Source of the DNA: Papaver somniferum
Taxonomy: Eukaryota; Streptophyta; Magnoliopsida; Ranunculales; Papaveraceae
Length of the DNA stretch: 64,000 bases
Assembly (NCBI RefSeq): GCF_003573695.1
Contig: NC_039362.1
Location: 6,548,088-6,612,087 of the forward strand
Direction of reading: 5' to 3'
This document shows, piece after piece, positions 1 to 10,534 of the stretch (positions within the stretch are counted from its first letter, which is position 1; each line of letters begins with the position of its first letter). Both the position numbers and the translations under genes were made by a program. The notes beneath the pieces were generated by a model, which worked only from the letters and a program-made list of their open reading frames with translations, was not told the DNA's origin and searched no databases.

Positions 1-139
1 TAGAGTGGTGGTGGTGGTGGTGATAATCGGAGGAGGTGGTGGTGGTAATCGTACGGTGGTGGTTGGGTGGTGGTTGTAGTAATCGGTAGTTGGTGTGGTG
101 ATAATCGGCGTGGTTGTGGTGGTAAGAGGTGGTGGTTAT
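1..139 (+). repeat. GGT-rich low-complexity tract upstream of copy A
   Basis: Imperfect runs of ggt/gtggtgg broken by 'gataatcgg' and 'ggtaatcg'. The same tract recurs at 9632-9760 upstream of copy B, so it belongs to the duplicated unit. The left limit of unit A is outside the window. Confidence 0.85.
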
Positions 140-906
140 ATATATATAGGTGTTATTAGGTTGGTTTTAAATTAAATTAGGTTAAAGGAAGGTTAGTCAT
201 TTGAACGCTTTAGGACACCCATTATAACTAGGGAAGGTGGCCTAATAAAACCATGGTCCCTCAAAAAAACCATGGTCCCTAAAAAATCATTCTAAGATTT
301 TGTGTCAAATGGGTTAGGCCCTAACCTTTAACCCGGCCCGCTTGTACGATTCTAAAATGGCCTTGCCACCATCCTTTAAACAGAGCCCTGCTCTTATTAG
401 AATTCCTCGGTACTGGTTTTCTAAAGTTACTCAAACAACCATTGATGACAAAGTTATAATAAGTATATATGTTGGCGGGACGGGAACCTTTTATAATTTT
501 CACAAGGCAAACTCTTTATATGGCTTATGTTGCATCTGACCATCTGAACTTTCAGCAGCAGCCAACAAAAAACAGGTACTACTAATCTTTGACCCGTCGC
601 AAGCATATCAACTATCTTCTCTGCATGTTTTTATTAGGGTTTACAGCTTTTCTTGTTTTGTTTTGCTTTTAAACGTTAAAAAAACTTTTTAGCTTTTTAG
701 CATATGTATATGTGTTGATATATGGTCAAAACTCATCTAAATCTATTTTAACAAAAAAAAAAATTAGGTTAGAATTCTTCGAGCAAAAACTACGAGTTTG
801 TGTTGCTGAATATGACTTCGTATAAATGTTATTACTATTAGAGGGGCAACTCTAAATTTTTAGTTCCCCTAGTTCTAAGTCCTTCGTTTTTTCTTTTGTA
901 CTCCAG
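140..906 (+). other. 5' leader shared by copies A and B
   Basis: This stretch is nearly the same as 9766-10534, apart from small indels and an extra trinucleotide in A near 397. It holds a short ORF at 342-539 that is broken in B, so that ORF is probably not a real gene. It ends with a pyrimidine-rich stretch and 'ctccag', a good splice acceptor for the first recognisable NAC exon. A candidate donor, 'cag|gtacta', lies near 574. The region is best read as promoter plus 5' untranslated exon and first intron. No TATA box can be assigned with confidence. Confidence 0.5.
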
Positions 907-1522
907 GGGAAGGGCAGCTACTAATGATAATGAACCAGCAGTGGATAGTTATTTCTACCTGGTCGTAACCATTGTCCTAATATGGATATAGTATGGATGT
1001 TGTCTCAAGAAAAAGAACGAAGATCCTGACAACTATATTAAGTATTCGTGGGGAAAAACTCCAACTCCTATTATTTCCGGGTTCAATCTGTACGAGATCC
1101 ATCCTGGGAGCTATGGGATCGCATCGGAGGTATAGGTAATCCTACCATCCTTACATTTGTTTTCCCGGCCTCAAGTTTTGGTCCTTAACTACGTGCATTA
1201 ATGGAAACTGGATCTACGTATGGCTGTAGGACAAGGAGCCAAAATACTATTTTATATGCCGAGACAAATTGTTGATAGCAACGGAAATTGCAAACGACAA
1301 AGCCGTAGAGGGAATATTGGCCACTGGAGGTCTACAGGAAAGAAGAAGGTTATTAGACATTTGCTTCTAATGGACAATGCTACACTTGGTTATAGGCGCA
1401 AATTTGCCTTTCACATGGGAAATGGAACCAAAACAGAATATCTTATGTACGAGTATCAGCTTGACGATGAAGAATTTCTTAGATATATCAACGAACAGGG
1501 AAATAAAAACTCCATGACTAAG
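907..1522 (+). pseudogene. NAC-domain exons of chimera A
   Basis: The exon pair encodes a recognisable NAC DNA-binding fold. Block B-like ISGFNLYEIHP corresponds to the usual VDLYKFDPW. After a 100-bp intron (1130-1229) come FYMPRQ...NG (usual FFSPRD.KYPNG), GHWRSTGKKK (usual GYWKATGKDK), LGYRRKFAFHMGNGTKTEY and YEYQLDDEEF (usual MHEYRL). The intron position and phase join DRIG to GQGAKILFYM with no frame change, which is strong evidence that the splice is real. Upstream, LPGRNHCPN resembles the LPPGFRFHPT start but lies in another frame; that shift is also seen in copy B. In A an extra base is missing near 953. Confidence 0.75.
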
Positions 1523-4117
1523 GTCGGTGTGTTTCCCTCGTACATCATAAACCCTTTTAACAACACGTACTTTCATTCCTAAATTTATTACTATATTGAA
1601 ATAAATAATGTATCTTTTTTTTTTTCATTGTGAAATTAATTAGATGGACAATAAATTGGTTATATGTGAAGTGTTTAAAGCTCGTGAAGTCTTCAAGCTC
1701 CCTGAACAAGAAATCGTCAGTTTTGCAAACTCATGCGTTAATGATGGTTATCGTTTCGAATTTGATCCCATTGCCAAAGACGTTAATCAGGAACCAGAAT
1801 TCCAAACTCTGGACGAGATATTTAAGCATGCTTGCTCTCTTCTTCCTCTTCCTCTAAGGGTGGCAAGGCATTAGAACCGTCCAAAGATGTCATAAAAACT
1901 GATCTTTTCGTGCATCAAAAATATGGATTAGGCTGGTTATATCACAGGGAAAACTCCGATGAATTGCCTCCTTTTTGGGTAGAGAATAAACAACGAGGAT
2001 CTTATAAGAATCTATTGACTAAAAAACATACAAATCAGAGGCCGGAGCCTCTGAGAGGTGGTGTTTTGCAGATGACATGGGTTTGGGTAAGACGCTTACT
2101 TTACTCTCTCTTATTTCAACTGATTTCTGTGCACCATTAGAATCATTAAGCGACAATCTAAGAAAAGAAGAAGAAGATGATGAACTGACATTGTCTCTTT
2201 CTACTAAGAAACGGAAATATAGTAGAGAAATTGTGGATTCTTCACATACTAAGAAAGTTCAGAAAATTGTTGATTTCAACAACTTATTTCCGGATGAGGA
2301 GGAGGATGAAATCACCCCTAAACGGTGGTGGGTGGCTAGAAGAAAAACATTGATCATCTGCCCACAGTCACATCTTTCAGACTGGACAAAACAATTAGAC
2401 CAACACAGAAAACCCGGTATCCTGAGAGCATTAACTTATGCTCCAGATTGGCGTAAACCAGGCCGAAATATTAATAGTGACAACGAGAATTTTCAAAACT
2501 ATGAAGTCGTTTTAACAACAGATGAAACTCTAGTGCATCAGTCTTTGGTTCCTTTCAAGGACATTGAGTGGCACCGAGTTATACTCGACGAGGCGCATCT
2601 AATCTACACCAAGGAAAACTATCGCCGAGCTGCCTCGGCGCTTAAGTTTAGGCTCGAGTCTGTTCCGTTTCTTAAATCCAAGATTGTATGGCTAGTTACA
2701 GGGATGCCCATCTTGAACGGTTCATATATTTTGCCTTTTGCCATGGACTTGTTAAAATTCGCACCATTTTCTGATGCCAAGTATTGGCAAGTACTCGTCC
2801 AAAAGTTGCTTGATAAAGGATACAAGAACGGGATCTCCCGTTTACAGGTAATTCTTGTTACTCTTTGGTATTCTTGTTTTAATTTTATTGGATTTTGATT
2901 TTGGTGAATTTGTTGTAACAGGACTTGACATCAAACATATGTCTGCGAAGATTAAAAGAAGATGGCAAGGTTAAATTAATGCCCAAAACTGTAGAAACAT
3001 GTTTTGTGGATTTCTCTGATGAAGAACGAGAGGAATATGCCCAAGTGGAAGCAGATTCCCAGAATGTGATTCGGAATTACATGAATCACGGCCGTATAGT
3101 GGGTAACCATGCAAGTATGCTTGGTATCATTCAACGGCTTCGTCAACTCTGTAATCATTCTGCCTCATGTCCTACAGAAACTCTTCCGGCCTACACTATT
3201 GAAGGTAACAACTAGTTCAATTCAACCACATTTACAAGTTTCAGCATTATTCATTATTTGATAAGTTGGAAGCTTGCAATGGTGCAGATGTAACCAGGAA
3301 CCCAAAATTGCTGCAGAAAATGGTGTCAACTCTACAAGATGAAGACTGCTTTGACTGCCCGATTTGCATTTCTCCTCTATGCAACGCGACCATCACTTCA
3401 TGCGCTCATGTCTTTTGCGAAAAATGTATCTTGAAATACCTGCTCACTAAGCAAAAGAAGAAGAAAACTCCTTGTTGTCCTATGTGCCGTCACCCTCTTT
3501 CTAAAACAGACCTCTTCTCAGGATCACCAGAAAACCATAATGGTTTTGCAATCTCAACCTCTGGTGGAAGTGGTACTACTATCTACTCCTCCAAAGTGTC
3601 GGCACTGTTAAATTTGTTGGTGGCCTCCAAGAATGAAAATATGTCGACAAAGTCTGTGGTGTTCTCACAATTCAGAAAGATGTTGATCTTGCTAGAAGAG
3701 CCACTGAAGGCTGCTGGTTTTGAAGTAGTGAGATTGGACGATCACATGAAGAGTACCAAAAAGAGGAATAAGCTGGTAGATGAGTTTGAAAACATGAATT
3801 CGGAAAATTCGCACATTGTTCTTCTGGCAGATCATAAAGCTTCCAATACGTGCATGAATCTGACATTCGCAACAAGGGCATACCTGTTGGAGCCATGGTG
3901 TAACCCGATTATTGAAGATCAAGCAATAAATCGGCTACATCGGATTGGACGGCAACAAGAAATAAAGATTACAAGGCTAATTACTAAAAATAGCATCGAG
4001 GAGAGGATAATGCAATTGCATGAGTGGAAGAAGAATTTTAGAAGTGAAAGTTCTGCTGAGAATATGGATAAAAGGCAAATCCACCGAGAAGAATTTCGCA
4101 TTCTGATGGCATTGTGA
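907..4117 (+). pseudogene. NAC domain-RAD5/HLTF-like (SMARCA3-like) SNF2 ATPase chimera, copy A
   Basis: Five exons are inferred from GT-AG junctions: 907-1129, 1230-1522, 1644-2847, 2922-3204 and 3273-4117. The first two encode NAC subdomains. Exon 3 starts with the last NAC block (VICEVF) and runs into the RAD5/HLTF family: the VHQKYGLGWL box, Walker A region, an acidic insert, DEAH (motif II) and VTGMPILN (motif III). Exon 5 holds a C3HC4 RING (CPIC...CAHVFC..C...CCPMC) and helicase C with HRIG (motif VI), ending at a TGA. Known members of the family remodel chromatin or act in post-replication repair as ATPase-E3 ligases. Copy A is broken. It has a frameshift in exon 1, one near 1833 in a Ser-rich run, and a one-base loss near 2067 immediately before the Walker A motif. 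Motif V lacks its usual GxG. Stops were not tested against RNA, so sequence error is possible but unlikely at several sites. Confidence 0.85.
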
Positions 4118-4196
4118 ATCTTGTCCTGTATGTGGATGTTGGGGTCTGTGATTGCTATTGTATCTTATATCAATGAATATCCTATTTGTATCTTTA

Positions 4197-4232
4197 GAAA
4201 CTGCGTGTGATGCTTATATCACACGCGGTTTC
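4197..4232. other. Perfect-loop hairpin just downstream of copy A
   Basis: A 15-base stem (gaaactgcgtgtgat) pairs with atcacacgcggtttc across a 6-base loop, with one position that would be G:U in RNA. It lies about 80 bp after the stop codon of copy A and recurs downstream of copy C (about 63725-63760), but not after B. It sits in a 0.3-kb segment (4190-4455) found in A and C only, which suggests a small inserted element. Function unknown. Confidence 0.6.
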
Positions 4233-4903
4233 GGGATTACTTTCATCTTGGATCCAAGCTGCACGAAGCACTCACTCGGAATCCAAACTTCTGTAGCAAC
4301 ATTAACGACACTTCCACAATGCATAATGTTGGATCTTGGAGATGGTTAGACCCATCCTAAAAGGGGATCTCTCCTAGCATCAAGACAGGGATGGGTGAAA
4401 GTGGGACCCACCGTTTGTCTCACACGGTATTTATCACGGGAGATACTCCTGGTAAACCTAGCATTATTGTAGTTTCTTGCATTTCCTATAATAATTGATT
4501 GACGACCAAACAGAGAGCGGTAACTTTATTTTTCTGTATTTCTCATCTCTTTCTCCTCTAATCTAATGCTACTTTTTTCTCATTTCACTTTATGCTTCAA
4601 AAAAAAATCATTTTCTTTTTAAGGGTTTTGAAGAACACAATTGGGTTGTAGTAAATGTAATTTTTGTACTTGAATCCGGTGGATTCCAAAATCATCATCA
4701 TCCGCATTATGATTTTGATATGATGATGATGGACCCCAGCAGATTCGTTGGTCAAAAAGTTGGAAGAGTACATGCAGAAATGAAGCTCGTACAATTCTCA
4801 TTCTTTGTTCACATTTAAATCAACCATTTTTGTATTTCCTTCTTATGATTTTTGATTTGAAATCTTTTGGTTAGGGTTTATTTGGTAGGATTGTAGGGCA
4901 TAT

Positions 4904-5337
4904 GTGCTTCTGGCTGCTGTTTTTATTTTGTTGTTTGGTGTCGAGAAAGCGTCCGACAAGGTTAATTTGTTGAAGGTGATGGAGAGAATGGGGTTTGGGT
5001 TTACTTGGAGGAATTGGATTCTATCTTGCATTTCTCATGCTCATTTCTCGATCTTTGTCAATGGATCGTCCGGTATAAAATTTAGAAGCTCTAGGGGTCT
5101 CAGACAAGGAGACCCCTTATCTCCTTTCCTCTTTACTTTGGTTTTTGCAGAATGATTGCCAAGCAGAGGAAAATTCACTTATCAATGGGTTCAAAGTGTG
5201 TTCCAACGGTTCCATTGTTACTCTTCGCTGACGACACTCTAATCTTTATTACCGACGATGCTCAAAACATTTATACTATTCAAGCAATTCTTAAGTTTAT
5301 GTTTATTAAGGACTATGTTTGTTTGACAAGACTCTAG
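4904..5337 (+). pseudogene. L1-type LINE reverse transcriptase fragment (copy A trailer)
   Basis: Two adjoining reading frames give typical plant LINE reverse transcriptase: EKASDKVN, then GLRQGDPLSPFLFTL, a stop and shift near 5155, then LLLFADDTLIF containing the catalytic ADD box. Both ends of the polyprotein, the endonuclease and RNase H are missing. The same remnant is at 62608-63050 on the other strand. In that copy four extra codons (NWKN-like) persist, so A has an additional small deletion. It is not functional. Confidence 0.85.
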
Positions 5338-5556
5338 TTATTTCAAGAATTGTTGAGAAATAACTTGTTATTCTGGTTTACGGGGAATCCGTAGATAGAG
5401 AATTAGAACACTAGAGTTGTCTTTAGGTAGTTTTTTTCTGAAGCATGTCTTTGGGTAGTTGTGTGATATCAAATTGTCAAGCTGTTATCTGCACCTAAGT
5501 CTAGCTTCTTTTTAAGTTTTTATTGAGGCCGTTATCACTGCAAAGAGACGGGGAAT

Positions 5557-5754
5557 TTGAAGGAAGCTATTCTGCCTTTCTTTCTAATCCATAAAGATAG
5601 GCTTTTAACTATGTGTACCCCATGGTCCATGGAAAAAATACTTTTTGGCTCACTGATGGATCCCAAATCGGAAGGTAAAGATTTTATTTCCGCTGTAAAA
5701 ACTGTGGAGGTTGTCAATCATATGCTTAAGTTGAGAAATGATAGAAAGGGTTGA
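5557..5754 (+). other. Unrecognised 65-codon segment conserved between units A and C
   Basis: The frame is open in both A and the inverted copy C (62190-62387), with only scattered substitutions (for example IHKDRLL versus IQKDWLL). It is in the same orientation as the LINE and helicase fragments. No family is recognised. It could be a captured exon or part of the LINE 3' region. Its conservation simply reflects recent duplication. Confidence 0.35.
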
Positions 5755-6084
5755 TCTCTATCCCGTTTTTTTTATTATCATCTTAGAGGGGCAATACAAA
5801 GGTGGTTTTCGCTAGGTTGTCATTATTGCTAAATTTTTATGATGAACCAAGTAATATCTATGTGGATCTCTATGATGATTCAAGGGAACTGCTCTCTTTG
5901 TTGAAAGTTTAGTTTCATCACTGACTGAGATCTATATCTATGGTAATTCCAACAGTAGACAAAGGTATATGAGTGGTAGTTGTAGAGGCGCCCCAATATG
6001 GACCAAGGTATATTTGACTCGTTTTGACCTTTCTGGACTTCCACTTTTACTTTTATTTTGGCTCCTTCACTTCCTTTGACTTGT

Positions 6085-6765
6085 TTTTTGTCTTGTTTTT
6101 CCAACTCCTATCATATTCCCAGGTCTTCTTCATGTGAGGCAAAAACCGTGCAACCAGTACCTCCACAACAAAAAGCTGCTGAAAACAAACTAAATCATCA
6201 AGAGCCCCAGTTGTTGAACCTAGAATAACAGCTACTCCCGCTTCTGAACTAAGTACAACAAGTCCTCATGTGAGGCCAAATCCTGCAACTAATCCACCTC
6301 TATCTGCACAACAAAAAACTGCTGAGCAGCATACAACATGAAGTACACCAGTTGTTGAACCTAGAACAACAGCTACTCCTGCTGCTGCTGCTGAACCAAG
6401 TATTGACAGTATGACAAGGAGAAGGTCCGCATTTACAAGTATGGGAGGAGGTTCATGCGGTGGTGGTGCTTCAACTACTATACTGGTGATAGAGGGAGAT
6501 GTTCAAGAGGTGGTGGTGCTGGAGCTACCATAGTTGGTGCTGAAGGAAGAGGTTGAAGCGGTGGTGGTGCTTCAGCTTTAAGTTCTAGACGAGGATATAT
6601 TCATATACCAATAACCACTGCTCCTAGAGGAAGAGGTTCAAGGAGTAGTGGTGCTGCAGCTACCTGAACTGATGCTAGAGGAAGAAATTTAAGAAGGGTT
6701 GGTTCTAAAGGAAGAGGTTCAAGGGGTAGTGGTGCTGCAACTTCAAGTGTTGTTGGAGGATAATT
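6085..6765 (+). pseudogene. Decayed Pro/Thr- then Gly/Ser/Arg-rich coding stretch
   Basis: Discontinuous frames give a low-complexity protein: repeated (K/T)AAE and VEPR.TATP blocks, then GGGSCGGGAS and RGRGSRSSG-like repeats. It has many stops (for example at 6225, 6341 and 6554). In unit C only the first part survives, as an uninterrupted 101-codon frame (61576-61881), directly joined to the helicase fragment; A therefore keeps about 1 kb that C lost, or gained it. The composition resembles an RGG-type tail, but no family is assigned. Confidence 0.45.
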
Positions 6766-7282
6766 ATGTGAGGGATGTTATCCTCTGGCATATATCCATA
6801 TATCATAAAACGTCGAAGCTTTTGGGCAATAGGTGCTTCTGATTTCTGATACATATCATGTATAATGTCTTATAAGATCATTATTCACTCATTAGATTGT
6901 TATCAAGTAGAAGAAGTATGGGAGTTTGTTCCTGCCATTGGTCTTGCGTTCCTGACACTCTGACAGATAATAAAATTTTGTCTTTTTTGTATGTATTCTT
7001 GAAATTGAGCGTTTCATAAAGGTTTTGGGGATAGAATTGAACCTGCGGAAGGTCAGGGATGTGAAGTATACTGGTGCCGACCCCAAATGCCAATTACCAA
7101 AAACAACTAAGAATCCACTGCAGTAAAATCTAAGAAACCTGTAATAATAGATCCTGGGGACCTGGGGCTAGTCCCTCCCGGCTAGGATGCGTATCGGTAT
7201 CCCGTGAAACAACAAAAATACTGGTTGTGTTGGATGCCTGTAATGTGATGCGTCTTGATGGTGAACAGAATAAGTATGGGAA

Positions 7283-8041
7283 ATGGAAAACTTGGACATG
7301 AGTACAGAGGAAGGGAATATAGAAGAGATTTTATGGAATGCAATGGCTAAACATGCCTGCACTCACAAATGTGTGCAAGTTTGCCTGCGAAAATCTAAGT
7401 ATGTTACAAAAGCTGGTGTTGTGGATTTGAAGGGGAAGGAAGGTGGCCTGCGATATCACAAGTGCTGATGAGCTGATACTGACTGAACTCATGTGTAATG
7501 GAATGTTCAACAGGGAGTTACTGTCGAGGAAACAATTTCTTTGTTATCGTGTTTTGTGTGGCCTAAAAAACTTCAGGATGACCAGAAACCCAGCAGGGAA
7601 GGGCTTGATGTGCTGTTTACTGAGCTGCAAGAGACGGCAAGACCAACGCCAACACCCAGCTTGATTTCCAAGTCCCAGTTAAAATATAATAAAAGGCTTA
7701 TAAATTCCGTCAGACCCGTTATTATGGAGGTTTTGGCAAAAGAGTATGAGTTCTATAAAATAATGGAAATCACGCTGGTTTCTGAGGTTAGTTTGATCAG
7801 GGCAATTCGGAGACTAGATAGTTCTCAGCAGCCTGGTGGCCGCCTGGCCGGATCTGTGGGTGATACCCAACTTGAATCCAAGTTCCAAGAAGCTGTTACC
7901 AAGACTAAAAGGGATTTACAGGGTCTCTGTAACTTCCCGAAAAATGCCAAATTTTGTGAATCCTTCCTCGAGATCAGAAGAAAAGATTCATCCAGGAAGG
8001 AATTTCTGTCAGAGTTGAAGATTCTTGTGAATTTCCCCTAG
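7283..8041 (+). pseudogene. MTR4/HEN2-like RNA helicase C-terminal (DSHCT) fragment, unit A
   Basis: The frames match the C-terminal DSHCT region of plant MTR4/HEN2/SKI2-type exosome-associated RNA helicases. YVTKAGVVDLKGK leads into VACDITSADEL and LTELMCNGMF after a small frameshift near 7443. Another shift is followed by LLSCFVWPKKLQ, LDVLFTELQET, SVRPVIMEV, EFYKIMEITLV, SLIRAIRRL and VGDTQLESKFQEAV. The family's usual ending (LYL-like) is replaced by about 35 unrelated residues before the TAG near 8039. The ATPase core is absent, so this is a 3' gene fragment carried with the duplicated unit, not a working helicase. Copies are at 20205-29870 (interrupted) and 61041-61589. Confidence 0.8.
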
Positions 8042-8185
8042 AAAGGAACTGCAATCAAGCTAGATTGTTTAGGTTTTCAAACATCTAACATATTAATCTC
8101 TTGCATTTAGGTTGCTTTGGTATGTTTTTCTTGATTACGTGGTTTTCCCAATTTTTGGTCCATGATAGGCGATTGCTTGATACTA

Positions 8186-8606
8186 AGAGCCTGTTTGGTA
8201 CAATTTTCAAAAATAGTTTTCCACTGTTTTAAAAAACATATCCTTTTTTTCTTTGTTTTCATTTTCTAAAAATTGTATGGTAAACTGTTTTCAAAACAAG
8301 GAAAATCAACTAAATCGGATCAGATGTAAAGATTCGTCTAAGAGAAAGTGATATTAGCCATGACTCACTTGCAGTCATTCTGCTGATCTCTTACTTTGTT
8401 CTGAAAAGAAAAAAGAACAAAGAAAAAAAAGAAAAAACACAGAAAACGATAATTTGTTGTTTTCATTTTTTTTGTTTTCAAAAACAGAAAACAGATAGAA
8501 AACATTTTCTGAAAATGTCCGTACCAAACGCGTTTTCTCCTGTTTTCTGTTTTCTCTGTTTTCAAAAACAGAAAACTGTTTTCGAAAACTATACCAAACA
8601 TGACCT
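8186..8606. mobile_element. MITE-like element with GTTTGGTA inverted ends
   Basis: The left end 'gcctgtttggta' and right end 'taccaaacatgacc' are imperfect inverted repeats. The interior is A/T-rich with many 'gttttc/gaaaac' and 'aaaacagaaaac' repeats in both orientations. There is no coding capacity. Plant hAT-type and unclassified MITEs commonly show such ends. The exact termini and the target duplication are uncertain. Confidence 0.6.
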
Positions 8607-8914
8607 AATATTCTTCTAAAGAAATGTCATTGTTTGAAACCAGTTGGCTTATGATTTTTCATTTTACTTTAAAATGTCTTATTTTGACCTAATATTCTTC
8701 AAAAGAAATGTCATTGTTTGAAAATCAATCTTGTTAAAGGGGCGGCATGATCCATTGGAGGGGAAGCAATCTAAAAAGACAAAAAGGGTCATTACATGGT
8801 AATTCATGCCACCCCTTATCAAAAAATATGGAAATGACCAATTAACCCTTATTATTAATAATCAAGAATAGTGATGATAATCAAGATTAGTGTTGATAAC
8901 CAAGATAATCGGGT

Positions 8915-9480
8915 AGCTGAACTTTAGTAATAAGATTTACAGAGGTATGTTCAGTTAGTTCGCAAACTTCAACGCAACCAAGTTCCCAACCGAACTTCAG
9001 GTTAAAAGTAACCTAGTGTTAGAAGTTCGGTTGGTTCGCAAACTTCTACATATTTTGCGGATCAACCGAACTGGGCCTATATATGCTTATATGCAATTAG
9101 GAAAACGTTCGGTTAGTACGAAATTTATTTCTTGGCGAATTAGGTAGAGTTCGGTTACGAAGTTTCAAAGGTAGAGTTTGGTTACAAAGACAACTTAACA
9201 TTTTTGCGAACGAACCGAACTTTTGGACTTCTCATTATTTTCGTAAACTAAAGTTCAGTGATATTATTTTGCGAAGGAACCGAACTTATGGACTTGTCTT
9301 GTTCTAATACAAGGAGTTCGGTTAAAAGTATTTTTTCGAATTAACCGAACTCTGAGTACAGTTAAGAAAAAATTAATTCGTGATAACCGAACTTTTTGCG
9401 ACGAAACCGAACGTTTTGCGACGTAACCGAACTAAAAGTTCGGCTGAGACCTGTTTTTTGCGACGTAACCGAACTTTTCT
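8915..9480. repeat. Bidirectional AACCGAAC / GTTCGGTT motif array
   Basis: About 13 exact copies of aaccgaac or its reverse complement lie within 0.5 kb, usually followed by 'tt' or preceded by 'ag', with further degenerate ones (for example 'gctgaacttt'). Spacing is irregular (20-70 bp) and both strands are used, so it is not a simple tandem repeat. The array lies directly left of unit B and probably belongs to a MITE ending near 9870. No coding potential. Confidence 0.75.
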
Positions 9481-9631
9481 CTGAAAAAAAACCTCCATTA
9501 AACCTCTTTGCAACTTCCATTTTCAACTCATTTTGATGATTACTTCTCATTTATTCAACCAAAAACGAATCACAAGTAATGGGTTTGTGTGAATATCTTT
9601 GTTAATGTTTTAAATTAAGCTATATATAGAG

Positions 9632-9760
9632 AGGGGTGGTTTGGTGGTGATAATCGGAGGAGGTGGTGGTGGTAATCGGCGGTGGTGGGAGGTGGTGGTG
9701 GTGGTAATCGCGGTGGTGGTGGTGGTAATCGGCGGTGGTGGTGGTTAATGGTGGTGGTTA
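9632..9760 (+). repeat. GGT-rich low-complexity tract upstream of copy B
   Basis: The counterpart of 1-139, with the same interrupting words ('ataatcgg', 'ggtaatcggc'). It marks the left side of duplicated unit B and follows the motif-array DNA without a visible boundary. Confidence 0.85.
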
Positions 9761-9765
9761 TATTA

Positions 9766-10534
9766 TATAGGTGGTTATTAGGTTGGTTTTAAATTAAATT
9801 AGGTTAAAGGCAGGGGTTAGTCATTCAACGCTTTAGGACACCCATTATAACTATAGGGAAGGTGGCCTAATAAAGCCATGGTCCCCTCAAAAAACCATGG
9901 TCCCTAAAAAATCATTCTAAGATTTGTGTCAAATGGGTTAGGCCCTAACCTTTAACCCGGCCCGCTTGTACGATTCTAAAATGGCCTTGCCACCATCCTT
10001 TAAACAGAGCCCTGCTCTTTAGAATTCCTCGGTACTGGTTTTCTAAAGTTACTCAAACAATCATTGATGACAAAGTTATATAAGTATATATGTTGGCGGG
10101 ACGGGAACCTTTTATAATTTTCACAAGGCAAACTCTTTATATGGCTTATGTTGCATCTGACCATCTGAACTTTCAGCAGCCAACAACAAACAGGTACTAC
10201 TAATCTTTGACCCGTCGCAAGCATATCAACTATCTTCTCTGCATGTTTTTATTTTAGGGTTTACAGCTTTTTCTTGTTTTGTTTTGCTTTTAAACGTTTA
10301 AAAAAACTTTTTAGCCTTTCTTAGCATATGTATATGTGTTGATAATATGGTCAAAACTCATCTAAATCTATTTTAACAAAAAGAAAAACAATTAGGTTAG
10401 AATTCTTCGAGCAAAAACTACGAGTTTGTGTTGCTGAATATGACTTCGTATAAATGTTATTACTATTAGAGGGGCAACTCTAAATTTTTAGTTCCCCTAG
10501 TTCTAAGTCCTTCGTTTTTTCTTTTGTACTCCAG
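9766..10534 (+). other. 5' leader of copy B
   Basis: Homologous to 140-906. It includes the 'accatggtccc' direct repeats, the presumed untranslated exon and the acceptor 'ctccag' at 10529-10534. Differences from A are single-base indels and a missing trinucleotide near 10019. Confidence 0.5.

Noticed and set aside
342..539. 65-codon ORF in the leader of copy A as a separate gene
   Set aside because: The frame is broken in copy B by a missing trinucleotide and other changes, and no domain is recognised.
8365..8601. 78-codon Phe/Lys-rich ORF
   Set aside because: Falls in the repetitive gttttc/gaaaac interior of a MITE-like element.
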